Assembly (NCBI GenBank): GCA_050747525.1
Contig: JBOGOC010000056.1
Location: 1 to 64,000, forward strand
Reading direction: 5' to 3'
Length of the DNA: 64,000 nt
From: JBOGOC01 sp050747525
GTDB taxonomy: Bacteria > Acidobacteriota > Polarisedimenticolia > JACPZX01 > DASXTC01
A program made the position numbers and the translations under genes. This document shows, in pieces, positions 11,478 to 19,971 of the stretch (positions are counted from its first letter, which is position 1; each line of letters starts with the position of its first letter). The notes beneath the pieces are model-generated. The model searched no databases and was not told the origin of the DNA. It worked only from the letters and a program-made list of their open reading frames with translations.

Positions 11478-13613
11478 CTAGCGGCGCGGCTGCGGCCGCG
11501 ACACCGACGCCGCATCCCGCGCCGGCTCCGAGCATGACACATCATCGCACGCAACGATGAGGGGCGCCCGCCCCGGGTGAATCTTCATCTTCTTCAGCTC
11601 GTCGCGATCGGTCTCGGAATCGAGCCATCGAACGACCTTGCCCGGATCGAAGAGGGCGCGCGCGGCGGCCACCAGCGTCTTCGCATCGGCGTCGTCACGC
11701 CGTCCCGTCACGATGTAGCGCGTCGGCGGCCTCAGATGGGATTCTACTGCAAGGGCGATCCCCGCGTGAAAGTGCTCCAGCTTCTTCATGGTGGAGATGG
11801 ACTGCCGGAGGCACTGGTCGGCCCGCTCGCGCCATGACCCCTCGCCCGTGAGCAGCGCCAGCCGATCCAGCACGCGCGCGGCCAGCGAGTTGAGCGCCGG
11901 ATAGGCGATGTCGTTGGGAAGCCGCCGTCGCACCGTGAGATACCCGGGCGCCTGGGCATCCTCGACCACGTCGAAGAAACCGCCGTCCTTGGGATCCCAG
12001 AAGAGCGTCTGGGCGCGGCGCATCAGGTCCTCGGCCGCCGCGAGGTAGCGCCGGTCGAAAGTGTCCTCGTACACCGCCAGGCTGGCCCAGGCCAGCGCCA
12101 CGTGATCCAGGGCCAGGGGGGGATCGTACGGCGCCTCGGGGGGCGGATGCACGCGGTGCCTCAGCGCGCCGTCGGCCGGCACCTGAGCCAGCATCCGGTT
12201 CATCGCCGCGATCCCGGCGGCGCGTGCCGGCTCGCTCCCCAGGACGCGCGCGGCCTGCATCATGGACACCACCGCCAGCGACGTCGAGTCCACGTAGATC
12301 GCGCGATCCACGAGCGGCGCGGCGCGCCTGGCGCGCTCGCCCGCCAGCGTGGAGAGGATGGACGCCTCCCCTCGTGACAGCTCGGCAGGATCCATTCCCA
12401 GCTGAGCGGCAAGCGGCTTCCTGTCCATGGCCAGGTAGAGAAGCCCGCGCGGCGGCGGACCCAGCACCAGCTCACCCTCGGGGGTGATGTTGAACAGGCC
12501 GCGCCGGATCCGATCCAGGCCCGCGGCGACCAGCGCCTGCATCTCCGCGTCGGTCCACGCGTAGTACATCCCCCGCGGCTCGTCCGCATTCGTCTGGGCC
12601 TGCTGGGCGATGTAGAACCCTCCCTGCGGATCCCCAAGAACCGTCAGCAGGTAGTCGAGCGTCTTCTCCGCGGCGCGCTTCAGATCGGAATCGCCACCCG
12701 CCTCCACCGCCATGAGGCAGTTGCCGAGGAAGGTCGCGTTGTAGGTGAGGAGCTTCTCGAACTCCGGGTAGCGCCACGCCTGGTCGGTGGTGGAACGGTG
12801 GATCCCGCCCGCCAGCCGATCGTAGATGGCACCTCGCTCCATCCCGTGCAGCGTCCCCATCACCATGTCCAGGTAGGCCACGCTCCCCGAGCGATGGTAG
12901 AGGGTCAAGGCCAGCTCCACCGCAAAGGGCGCGGGGATACGGGGACTCGCCCCGAACCCGCCATGATCAAAATCGTACGAGGCCGCCAGCGCAGCCCCCG
13001 CTTCGGAGATGACGTCGGGCCTCACCTCCGGGGCACGCGCCACCTGGCGTTCGCGCTCGAAGGCCATGTTCACCACGCGGCGCGATCCGTCGATGGCCTG
13101 AGGGCTCTTCTGGTACAGCGACGCGGTCCCCCTGAGCAGGGATCTCAGCCCGGGCTTGCGAGGCCGATCCTCCAGAGCGATGAAGGAGCTTCCATACATG
13201 ACCTCGCCTCCCGGAGTCAGCATGGCGAGCAGGGGCCACCCGGAGTCTCCTTTGGTGATCACGCTCACCGCCAGCTGGTAGCGCAGATCGATGTCCGGGC
13301 GCCGGTCGCGCAGCACTCGTATCGGCACGTACAGGTCCTTCACCAGGGAGGCCACCTCGGCGTCGTTGAGCACCTTCTCGTTCATCCACTGCGAGGCGCG
13401 GGCCCACGGCGCGTCGATCAGAAGGAAGATGGGCTTGTTCTCGGCCGCCGCCCTCTTGAACGTCGCCTCGGTCCAGTCCTGCCACTCGATGCCGGCAGGC
13501 GGCGCGGGGGGGGCCGGCGTCTCGGGAGCCGCCAGCCAGGCCGCGGCGAGCAAAAGTACGGAACAGATCGAGCCTGGGAGTGAAATCGGAGCCTCCGTGA
13601 AGGAAAACCGCAC
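11478..13613 (-). CDS. Exported DUF255/YyaL-type thioredoxin-fold protein without the CxxC-type motif
   Basis: 711 residues. An N-terminal hydrophobic signal (SICSVLLLAAAWLAAPE) and a Pro-rich linker are followed by a thioredoxin-like domain (WQDWTEATFKRAAAENKPIFLLIDAP) and a long alpha/alpha-barrel-like region with an FGASPRIPAP segment, as in YyaL/spermatogenesis-associated protein 20. In the family the thioredoxin domain carries a CHWCHVM-type motif. Here the same place reads DAPWARASQWMNEKV, so both cysteines are gone. The export signal is also unusual, since family members are usually cytoplasmic. A substrate cannot be inferred. Downstream is the LysW-like gene. Confidence 0.8.
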   Translation of the reverse strand: MRFSFTEAPISLPGSICSVLLLAAAWLAAPETPAPPAPPAGIEWQDWTEATFKRAAAENKPIFLLIDAPWARASQWMNEKVLNDAEVASLVKDLYVPIRVLRDRRPDIDLRYQLAVSVITKGDSGWPLLAMLTPGGEVMYGSSFIALEDRPRKPGLRSLLRGTASLYQKSPQAIDGSRRVVNMAFERERQVARAPEVRPDVISEAGAALAASYDFDHGGFGASPRIPAPFAVELALTLYHRSGSVAYLDMVMGTLHGMERGAIYDRLAGGIHRSTTDQAWRYPEFEKLLTYNATFLGNCLMAVEAGGDSDLKRAAEKTLDYLLTVLGDPQGGFYIAQQAQTNADEPRGMYYAWTDAEMQALVAAGLDRIRRGLFNITPEGELVLGPPPRGLLYLAMDRKPLAAQLGMDPAELSRGEASILSTLAGERARRAAPLVDRAIYVDSTSLAVVSMMQAARVLGSEPARAAGIAAMNRMLAQVPADGALRHRVHPPPEAPYDPPLALDHVALAWASLAVYEDTFDRRYLAAAEDLMRRAQTLFWDPKDGGFFDVVEDAQAPGYLTVRRRLPNDIAYPALNSLAARVLDRLALLTGEGSWRERADQCLRQSISTMKKLEHFHAGIALAVESHLRPPTRYIVTGRRDDADAKTLVAAARALFDPGKVVRWLDSETDRDELKKMKIHPGRAPLIVACDDVSCSEPARDAASVSRPQPRR

Positions 13614-13866
13614 GCGGGGCGTGCCGGGGCGGCATTCTATAATGCGCCGCCGGGGCTCACCATCGGCCCGCCTCCCCGGTTAACACGCCGGGGGATCCCG
13701 CCTGCCTCCCCGGCAGGGTCCAGGTAGCGGCCGGATCGACAAGGGTGCTATTTCTTTTCGACATGATTACCCTCGCCCCCACGAGGGCCCGGGCGACAGC
13801 CGCCTCCTGGTGTGAGTTGCTTCGCCTTCCCATGGGCGATACGTTCCCCATCCCACCGGGAGCGTC
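13614..13866. other. Divergent intergenic region with hairpin and weak promoter elements
   Basis: 253 bp between divergent genes. It holds a perfect 6-bp hairpin CCTGCC-TCCCC-GGCAGG (13701-13717) without a T tract, a TATAGA -10-like box for the leftward gene (13641-13636), and the rightward promoter described separately. No open frame with credible coding character was seen. Confidence 0.4.
13817..13845 (+). promoter_or_regulatory. Weak predicted promoter for the TPR-protease gene
   Basis: TTGCTT (13817-13822) and TACGTT (13840-13845) are separated by 17 nt and lie 22 nt before the start at 13867, which has its own GGGAG ribosome site. Confidence 0.35.
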
Positions 13867-15426
13867 ATGACCAAACGACTGCCAGCGCTCGCCTTGTTGG
13901 CCGCCACCCTGGGAATCCTCGGGGGCGCGGCGGCCCTGTGGTGGGTACGGCTCCAGCCCGACCCGATCCAGATCCTCACGCCCCCGCCCACCGCCTCGGT
14001 GGAGGCTGGGGTCACGCGGCAGGACCGGCGGGACCGGCAGGTGGCTCTGGCCAGAACCCTGGTGCAGGAGAACGACTACCGGGGCGCCGTCGCGGCGCTG
14101 GACCGCGCTCTCGAGGCCATGCCGGGCGACGCCGAGGCGCTCGCGCTGCAGGTGCGCGCTCTGCGTGCGCAGCGCCGCTACACCGCCGCCCGCGGCGCTG
14201 CTCTGCGGATTCAGGACGCCTACCCGGACTCGGCGCTCGCGCACATCCTGCTCGGATCGATCGCCACGCAGCAGGGCGATGCCGCCACGGCCCGGCGCGA
14301 CATCGAGCGCGCCGTGGAGATCGATCCTTCTTCCGCGCAGGCACTGGCGCAGCTGGCCGCGCTCGATCTGATGGAAGGCAAGATCGGGGAGGCGCGCTGG
14401 CGCGCCGCCCGCTCCCTGGCCATGGAGCCGGACAACCCCACCGGCCTGCGCGTCATGGCGAAGCTGGTGCGAGGCCGCCCCGAGCTGCTGTCCATCATGC
14501 GCCGCCTGCTCGAAGCCGTCCCGGACGATCAGCTCACGCGCGCCTGGATGGAGGTGCTGAGCGCATCCACGGCTCCCGAGGTGAACTTCATTGCGCCGAT
14601 CCTGGGCCAGGTGGAGGTCCCTCTGGAGCCCGATCCGGACGGGCGCTTCTACGTGCGGGCGGACGTCGGGACGCTCACCCATCTGCGGCTCCTGGTGGAC
14701 ACCGGGGCCTCGGGGATGGTCCTGGCTGAGGCGGCCGCCCGCCGCCTGGGGATGAAGCTGCTCGAGTTCTCGGAGAGCGCCGGCCTGGGAGGCCTGACCC
14801 GTCACTCGCACCCGATCCTGATCCACCGGCTGGCGGTGGGCCCCATGCGGGCGCGCGAGGTGATGGCCACCGCGTCGAACCTCCCCCAGCCCATCGACGG
14901 GATCATCAATCCGCTGATCTTCGCGCCCCCGGGATCGGGGATCATGATGGAGCTCCAGCCCGTCCGCCAGCGTCTCATCTTCCGCACGGCCTCCGGGGCC
15001 GGCACCGCGGACGGCCGCTGGGTCTCCGTCCCCTACCTGGCGGACGGCTACCACATCATCTTCCGTATCATCCTGGCGGGAGAGCCCTCCATGGCGCTGC
15101 TGGACACGGGCGCCGCGGTCGAGCTGATCGATCGCAGCGTGATGCGGCGCCTGCCCGGTGCCGTGGTCCTGTCCTCGCACGACGCGGGCACGACCCTGCT
15201 GGGATTCGGCGGCCAGATCGACGACGCGGAGACCATCGAGCAGGTCCCCCTGCGGATCGCGGGCCGGGACATGACCACGCGCCGCCTGTTCCTCGTGGAC
15301 CTCAACGAGGAGAGCTTCCGGTTCATGGTCGATCTGGACGCCATCGTGGGCATCGATCGCCTGAAGTTGTTCGACCTGAGGGTCGATCCGGGGGCCGGCC
15401 GTCTCTTCTTCCGCCCGCTTCCCTGA
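13867..15426 (+). CDS. Membrane-anchored TPR protein with two retropepsin-like aspartyl protease motifs
   Basis: 519 residues. One N-terminal hydrophobic segment (LLAATLGILGGAAALWWV) probably anchors the protein facing the periplasm. Residues about 55-205 form TPR-like helical repeats. The rest contains two copies of the retropepsin signature: LLVDTGASGMVLA with Asp278 and ALLDTGAAVELID with Asp413, each followed by a beta-rich segment and a later hydrophobic-Gly strand (GIINPLIF, AIVGIDRL). Clan AA proteases need two Asp, normally from a homodimer; here both may come from one chain. It resembles the bacterial 'aspartyl protease family protein' group joined to TPRs. Start is supported by GGGAG. 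It ends stop-to-stop with the SGNH hydrolase gene. Confidence 0.85.
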   Translation: MTKRLPALALLAATLGILGGAAALWWVRLQPDPIQILTPPPTASVEAGVTRQDRRDRQVALARTLVQENDYRGAVAALDRALEAMPGDAEALALQVRALRAQRRYTAARGAALRIQDAYPDSALAHILLGSIATQQGDAATARRDIERAVEIDPSSAQALAQLAALDLMEGKIGEARWRAARSLAMEPDNPTGLRVMAKLVRGRPELLSIMRRLLEAVPDDQLTRAWMEVLSASTAPEVNFIAPILGQVEVPLEPDPDGRFYVRADVGTLTHLRLLVDTGASGMVLAEAAARRLGMKLLEFSESAGLGGLTRHSHPILIHRLAVGPMRAREVMATASNLPQPIDGIINPLIFAPPGSGIMMELQPVRQRLIFRTASGAGTADGRWVSVPYLADGYHIIFRIILAGEPSMALLDTGAAVELIDRSVMRRLPGAVVLSSHDAGTTLLGFGGQIDDAETIEQVPLRIAGRDMTTRRLFLVDLNEESFRFMVDLDAIVGIDRLKLFDLRVDPGAGRLFFRPLP

Positions 15427-16620
15427 TCAGGATCCCCCCGCCCGCCTGAAGGCGGGCGTGGCCTCCACCATCGGCACGAGCGCCTCGGCCAGGATCCGCT
15501 GGCCCGCTTCGTTCGGATGACAGTGATCGCTCAGGTAAACCGCCAGCCAGGGGTTGTCCTGCATCAGCACGTCTCCGTAGAGAGCCCGCGTGCGGTCCAG
15601 CTCCGGGATCCGCAGACGCCCGCCGGCGTGGTCCTCCAGCGCGCCCTGCAGCACGCTCGAGGTGCGCATCAGGGGGACGTCGGCCATCGCCGCGGCCTCC
15701 AGCATGGGCCCCGCCATGTCACCCGGTGTGCAGTTCTCGACGAACAGGGGTGAGGCGCCCGCCTCCCGCACTTCACGGGCCATGGCCGCGAGGTTCTCCC
15801 GGCTCCTGTCCGGCCCCACGTTGAGAACCAGGTCTCGCGCCGGCGCCCGGCGTGAGCCCCACCAGGCGGCCGCCGCCTGGTAGGCGCGGCTGTGGTGCAG
15901 CAGGCCCCGCAGCGATCCCATCCATCCCTGCTGCCGGCGGTGAGCCACGTCGAACGGCTCCGGCACGGCGCTGTAGTCGTTCGATCCGTACGACAGCGTC
16001 ACGACGTCGGGCTGGTAGCGCAGGGCCTCGCGCGCCAGCAGGATCCGTCCCTGGAACGACGAATAGCCGCACACCCCCAGGTTGATCACCTCGATGGCCT
16101 GCCCCGGGTGCCGTGACCGCAGAAGCGTCTCCAGCCGGCGGGCGTAGGTCGCCTCCGGGTCCACGCCCCAGCCGAAGGTGGAGGAGTCACCCAGGACGAC
16201 GATCCGCAGGGTCCCGGCCGGCTTGCCGTACGGGACCTCGGGCGTGTTGTAGCCGCGGCCGTTGGTGTGGAAGCGCCACGCGGTCGCCGGCCGGACGTTC
16301 TCGGGGGCGGCCACGTCGGTGAGCGTCAGCTCGAGGTCCGGCTGGAGCCTGTAGAAGAGGTCCCTGTCCCAGCGGTAGGTCCTGTAGTAGGCGGCGAGGT
16401 CGCCGGGGCGCTCGGACAGCAGACGGATCCAGTCCTTTTCCTTCTCCAGGATCCCGGGATGGAGCCACGCCGGCACCTCGGGTCGTGCGGCCGGCCCCAG
16501 GCTCGCGACGCGCGCGAGCGCTTCGAGACACCCCAGCACCAGCAGGGGCGCCGCCAGGATGAGACCCCATCCCAGCAGGCGCACGCGTGCGGGTGCTCGG
16601 TTCGCTGCGTTCATCTCCAC
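15427..16620 (-). CDS. SGNH/GDSL-family hydrolase, membrane-anchored
   Basis: 397 residues. An N-terminal hydrophobic segment (LLGWGLILAAPLLVLGCLEAL) anchors or exports it. SGNH block I is VVLGDSSTFGWG with nucleophile Ser146, block II GVCGYSS carries the conserved Gly, block III is YGSNDYS, and block V is DHCHPNEAG with the catalytic Asp and His. Such enzymes act as esterases or O-acetyl transferases/hydrolases on lipids or glycans. The substrate here is unknown; similar proteins often accompany surface polysaccharides. The GTG at 16620 and the ATG at 16614 are both possible starts. The gene is divergent from phoU. Confidence 0.85.
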   Translation of the reverse strand: MEMNAANRAPARVRLLGWGLILAAPLLVLGCLEALARVASLGPAARPEVPAWLHPGILEKEKDWIRLLSERPGDLAAYYRTYRWDRDLFYRLQPDLELTLTDVAAPENVRPATAWRFHTNGRGYNTPEVPYGKPAGTLRIVVLGDSSTFGWGVDPEATYARRLETLLRSRHPGQAIEVINLGVCGYSSFQGRILLAREALRYQPDVVTLSYGSNDYSAVPEPFDVAHRRQQGWMGSLRGLLHHSRAYQAAAAWWGSRRAPARDLVLNVGPDRSRENLAAMAREVREAGASPLFVENCTPGDMAGPMLEAAAMADVPLMRTSSVLQGALEDHAGGRLRIPELDRTRALYGDVLMQDNPWLAVYLSDHCHPNEAGQRILAEALVPMVEATPAFRRAGGS

Positions 16621-16666
16621 GCGAGAGGAAGCACCCCGCCATCATCCCAGGGTGCGGCGCATGAAG

Positions 16667-16672
16667 TATAAT
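16667..16672 (+). promoter_or_regulatory. -10 box upstream of phoU
   Basis: A perfect TATAAT lies 21 nt before the phoU ATG, with a GAGGT ribosome site between. No good -35 is present 16-18 nt upstream, which would suit an activator-dependent promoter. No convincing 11-bp phased Pho repeat was found here. Confidence 0.4.
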
Positions 16673-16693
16673 CGCCGACGACGAGGTCAATGC

Positions 16694-17371
16694 ATGGACA
16701 AGCTCGAACGTCATTTCGAAAAAGACCTGGAATCGCTCACCGCGGAGATCCTCCGGCTGGGAAGCCAGTGCCAGGAGGCGATCGAAGGGGCCCTGGCCGC
16801 CCTCATCGAGAGAGACCCCGATCGCGCCCGCAAGGTGATCGACGGCGACGAGGTGCTGGATCAGCAGGAGCTGCGCATCGACCAGATGTGCACCGACCTG
16901 CTCGCTCTGAGGCAGCCCATGGCGTCCGATCTGCGCTTCCTCACCACGGCTCTCAAGATCACGCCCGAGCTGGAGCGCATCGGAGACCTGGCGGTGAACA
17001 TCAGCGAGCGGTCCATCGAGCTCTCCCAGGAGCCGACCCTCAAGCCCCTGATCGACATCCCGCGGATGGCCAGCCTGGCCGTGCAGATGCTGCAGGGCTC
17101 CCTGGAAGCCTTCGTCCGGCGGGACGCGGCCGCCGCCCGCGCCATCATCCGCAAGGATGACGAAGTGGATCGACTCATGGAGCAGGTGTTCCGGGAGCTG
17201 CTGTCGTACATGATCGAGGACCCGCGCTCGATCACGCGCGCCATCCGGCTCACCTTCGTGGCCAAGTACCTCGAGCGCATCGCCGACGGGTGCACCAACA
17301 TCTGCGAGATGGTCGTCTACATGGCCGAAGGGAGGATCATCCGGCATGGCGGGCTCCACCCCGTCCGGTAG
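16694..17371 (+). CDS. phoU: Phosphate signalling protein PhoU
   Basis: 225 residues made of two three-helix PhoU repeats. Each ends in the metal-binding type ERIGDLAVNI / ERIADGCTNICEM motif, at about residues 95-105 and 195-207. PhoU links the Pst transporter to PhoR and dampens the Pho response when phosphate is plentiful. The start at ATG 16694 is preceded by GAGGT; the upstream ATG at 16559 lies inside the divergent SGNH gene and gives a non-PhoU-like extension. phoB starts 26 bp before its end, so phoU-phoB-phoR form one transcription unit. Confidence 0.95.
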   Translation: MDKLERHFEKDLESLTAEILRLGSQCQEAIEGALAALIERDPDRARKVIDGDEVLDQQELRIDQMCTDLLALRQPMASDLRFLTTALKITPELERIGDLAVNISERSIELSQEPTLKPLIDIPRMASLAVQMLQGSLEAFVRRDAAAARAIIRKDDEVDRLMEQVFRELLSYMIEDPRSITRAIRLTFVAKYLERIADGCTNICEMVVYMAEGRIIRHGGLHPVR

Positions 17372-18104
17372 CACCCCTCAGGGCGCGTCCCCTCTCCGGC
17401 GCAGGATTCTGATCGTCGAGGACGAAGCCGACATCGCAGCCTCCCTCAAGTACAGTCTGGAGAAGGAGGCGGGCTGCGGGGTCACGGTCGCCTCCACGGG
17501 CGAATCGGGCCTCTCGTCGTTCCGGCAGAAGCCTCCCGATCTCATCATCCTCGATCTGATGCTCCCTGGAATGGACGGCCTGGAGTTCTGCCGCATCGTC
17601 CGTTCCACTCCCGAGGGCGCTCGCGTGCCCATCCTCATGCTCACTGCCCGGGTGGACGAGACCGACAAGTTGCTGGGCCTGGGGATCGGCGCCGACGACT
17701 ACATGACCAAGCCGTTCAGCATGAAGGAGATCATCGCCCGGGTGAAGGCTCACCTGCGGCGCGCCGACGCCGGGGACGGCTCCACCTCGCGAGGATGGCG
17801 CGGCGGCGATCTGGAGATCGACTTCGAGGGGCACCTCGTGCTGACGGAGGGCAAGGAAGTGGCCCTCACGCGCATGGAGTTCTCTCTGCTGGCCGCCCTG
17901 GTCCGCCACCGTGGCCGCGTGCTCACCCGCGATCAGCTCCTCGAGAAGGTCTGGGGCTACGAGGACTACGCGGGCTCGCGGACGGTGGACGTGCACGTGA
18001 GGCGCCTGCGCCAGAAGCTCGGAAAGCCGGGCCGCCACATCCAGACGGTGTTCGGCGTAGGGTACCGCTTCCGGGAAGGCGGCGGATCCGCCGAGGACGA
18101 GTGA
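17346..18104 (+). CDS. phoB: Response regulator PhoB (OmpR family)
   Basis: 252 residues. Receiver domain with acidic pocket (VEDEAD), phospho-acceptor Asp70 in IILDLMLPGMDG, Thr100 and Lys122 (YMTKPFS). The C-terminal winged helix (about 150-245) has the OmpR/PhoB pattern: LTRMEFSLLAAL, VLTRDQLLEKVWGY, RTVDVHVRRLRQKLG, and IQTVFGVGYRF. GGAGG lies 10 nt before the ATG. It overlaps phoU by 26 bp and phoR by 4 bp. The context, with phoU before and phoR plus pst genes after, supports assignment as PhoB. Its likely targets are the 11-bp-phased repeats before the porin and pstS genes. Confidence 0.93.
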   Translation: MAGSTPSGSTPQGASPLRRRILIVEDEADIAASLKYSLEKEAGCGVTVASTGESGLSSFRQKPPDLIILDLMLPGMDGLEFCRIVRSTPEGARVPILMLTARVDETDKLLGLGIGADDYMTKPFSMKEIIARVKAHLRRADAGDGSTSRGWRGGDLEIDFEGHLVLTEGKEVALTRMEFSLLAALVRHRGRVLTRDQLLEKVWGYEDYAGSRTVDVHVRRLRQKLGKPGRHIQTVFGVGYRFREGGGSAEDE

Positions 18105-19876
18105 TCCGCCGTCGGCTGCTGCTCAGGATCGTGGTGCTGGCGGCGCTGGCCGCCGTGCTGCTCGAGAGCGCCGGCCGGCTGATCTTCGACCGCGAGGCCC
18201 TGGCCGACGAGACGCAGCAGCTCCTCGGCGAGACCGCCCACCTGGCGCTCGACCTCGAGCCGGCGTGGCCATCCGGCAAAGGGGCGGCCGACGCCTGGGC
18301 CGACGCCGCCGGACAGGCATTGCGTGTCCGCGTGAGTCTTCTGGACGCCGAAGGGCGCGTCCTGGGGGACTCGCAGGCCGCTCCGGGCGACCTTCCCGTT
18401 CTGGAGCCTCCCGAAGATCATCCCGAGATTGTCCAGGCCTCCACGCGCGGATCGGGCGTCGCGCACCGCCCCAGCCCCCTGTCGAACAGGGAGATCCAGC
18501 ACGTCGCCCGCCGCGTCGGATCGGCTCAGGCTCCCCTGGGGTTCGTGCGGGCCTCGGCAGGCATCGACGAGCTGACCGCGCCCGCCAGGCGCCAGCGGCT
18601 CATGCTGACGCTGATCGCCCTGGCGGCCTTCGGCCTTCTGGCGGGCACTCTCGATCTCTCCGCGCGCCGCCTGGAGCGCTCCCTGCGCGCCATCACCCAC
18701 CGATCGGACGAGGTGGCCGAAGGTCGGATCGACGCCTCGCTGGAGCTCGACCCGGAGGGAGTGCTGGGAGAGCTCTCCTCGTCCGTCGAGCGGATGCGCA
18801 GGTCGCTGGCCGGCAGGATCCGGCGCGCCGAGTCGGAGCAACGGCTGCTGGCTGCGATCCTCGGCGGCCTGCGGGAAGGGATCCTCGTGGTGAACGCCGA
18901 GCAGCGGGTGCTGCTGATCAACTCGACCCTGCGCCGCACCCTGAGGCTCCCCGCGGAGGTGCCCGAAGGAACACCGCTCATGCACCTGATCTGGGACCGC
19001 GAGGTCATCGATGCGTTCGACGATGCCTTCGCGCGCAGCGACGAGGTCCGCAGGCGGGTCACCATGCCCGACGGCGTGGCCTTCGAGCTGACCGTGGTCC
19101 CGTTCGACGACGCCTCCGGCCAGGGCCCCGGGGCCATCGGGCTGTTCTTCAACGTCACCCAGCTCGAGGCGCTCGAGCGGGTCCGCCGCGACTTCGTGGC
19201 CGACATCTCCCACGAGCTGCGCACACCGCTGGCCTCGGTGAAGGCCAGCGTGGAGACACTGCTGGGCGGCGCGCTTCACGATCCCGACGGAGCCGAGCGC
19301 TTCATGGGCATCGCGGCCAAGAACGCCGCCCGCATGGAGGCCATCCTCAACGATCTGACCGATCTTTCCCTCATCGAGACGGGCGCCATCCAGCTGACCC
19401 TCGCCCCCGTGGATCTGGCCGGGGCAGTGCGCGAGGCCACGGCGGCCATCTCCACGCGCGCCGCCGGCAGGAACGTGACGGTGCGATCCGACATCCCATC
19501 GGGGCTCACCGTGATGGGCGACCGCCGCCGGCTGGATCAGATCCTGGTGAACCTGTTCGACAACGCGGTGAAGTTCAACAAGCCCGGCGGATCGGTGCGG
19601 GTGAGCGGAGCCCGCTCCGGGAGCACGGTGCGCCTGGAAGTGGAGGACACCGGGCCCGGCATCCCGCCCGGTGCCCTGGAGCGGATCTTCAACCGCTTCT
19701 ACCGGCTCGACCGCGCGCGCAGCCAGGAGGTCCCCGGGACGGGGCTGGGCCTGGCCATCGTGAAGCACCTCGTCCGGCTGCACGGCGGCGAGATCCGCGC
19801 GGAGAACCTGCCCCAGACCGGCGCCCGCTTCATCGTGGAGCTCCCCGCCGAGCCCGCCCCCCGATCGCCGCGCTGA
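18101..19876 (+). CDS. phoR: Phosphate-sensing histidine kinase PhoR
   Basis: 591 residues from the GTG at 18101, which overlaps the phoB stop (GTGA). Membrane segments lie at about 6-26 and 168-188 with a periplasmic sensor between, then HAMP (about 190-245), PAS (about 250-350), HisKA with His371 in ISHELRTPLASVKAS, and HATPase (NLFDNAVKFNKPGG, DTGPGIPPGAL, GTGLGLAIVKHL). It has the two-membrane-pass PhoR layout with a real periplasmic domain, as in many non-enterobacterial PhoR proteins. It would phosphorylate the adjacent PhoB when phosphate is scarce. Confidence 0.92.
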   Translation: MIRRRLLLRIVVLAALAAVLLESAGRLIFDREALADETQQLLGETAHLALDLEPAWPSGKGAADAWADAAGQALRVRVSLLDAEGRVLGDSQAAPGDLPVLEPPEDHPEIVQASTRGSGVAHRPSPLSNREIQHVARRVGSAQAPLGFVRASAGIDELTAPARRQRLMLTLIALAAFGLLAGTLDLSARRLERSLRAITHRSDEVAEGRIDASLELDPEGVLGELSSSVERMRRSLAGRIRRAESEQRLLAAILGGLREGILVVNAEQRVLLINSTLRRTLRLPAEVPEGTPLMHLIWDREVIDAFDDAFARSDEVRRRVTMPDGVAFELTVVPFDDASGQGPGAIGLFFNVTQLEALERVRRDFVADISHELRTPLASVKASVETLLGGALHDPDGAERFMGIAAKNAARMEAILNDLTDLSLIETGAIQLTLAPVDLAGAVREATAAISTRAAGRNVTVRSDIPSGLTVMGDRRRLDQILVNLFDNAVKFNKPGGSVRVSGARSGSTVRLEVEDTGPGIPPGALERIFNRFYRLDRARSQEVPGTGLGLAIVKHLVRLHGGEIRAENLPQTGARFIVELPAEPAPRSPR

Positions 19877-19877
19877 A

Positions 19878-19916
19878 TTAACAACTCGTTCATCAGCCGG
19901 CCAACGTGCGTCAACA
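19878..19916 (+). promoter_or_regulatory. Candidate Pho box upstream of the porin
   Basis: Hexamers TTAACA, TTCATC, GCCAAC and TCAACA begin at 19878, 19889, 19900 and 19911, exactly 11 bp apart, that is one helical turn. PhoB/PhoP boxes are arrays of 11-bp direct repeats. The match to a consensus is loose, but position (directly after phoR, before a phosphate porin) and phase support it. Confidence 0.45.
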
Positions 19917-19971
19917 CGGTGAGGATTGAATGTCGCCCGCGTGACGGACATCTCACATTGGAGGAGAGTCG

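Noticed and set aside
13701..13717. Terminator hairpin
   Set aside because: It lies between divergent gene starts and lacks a T tract.
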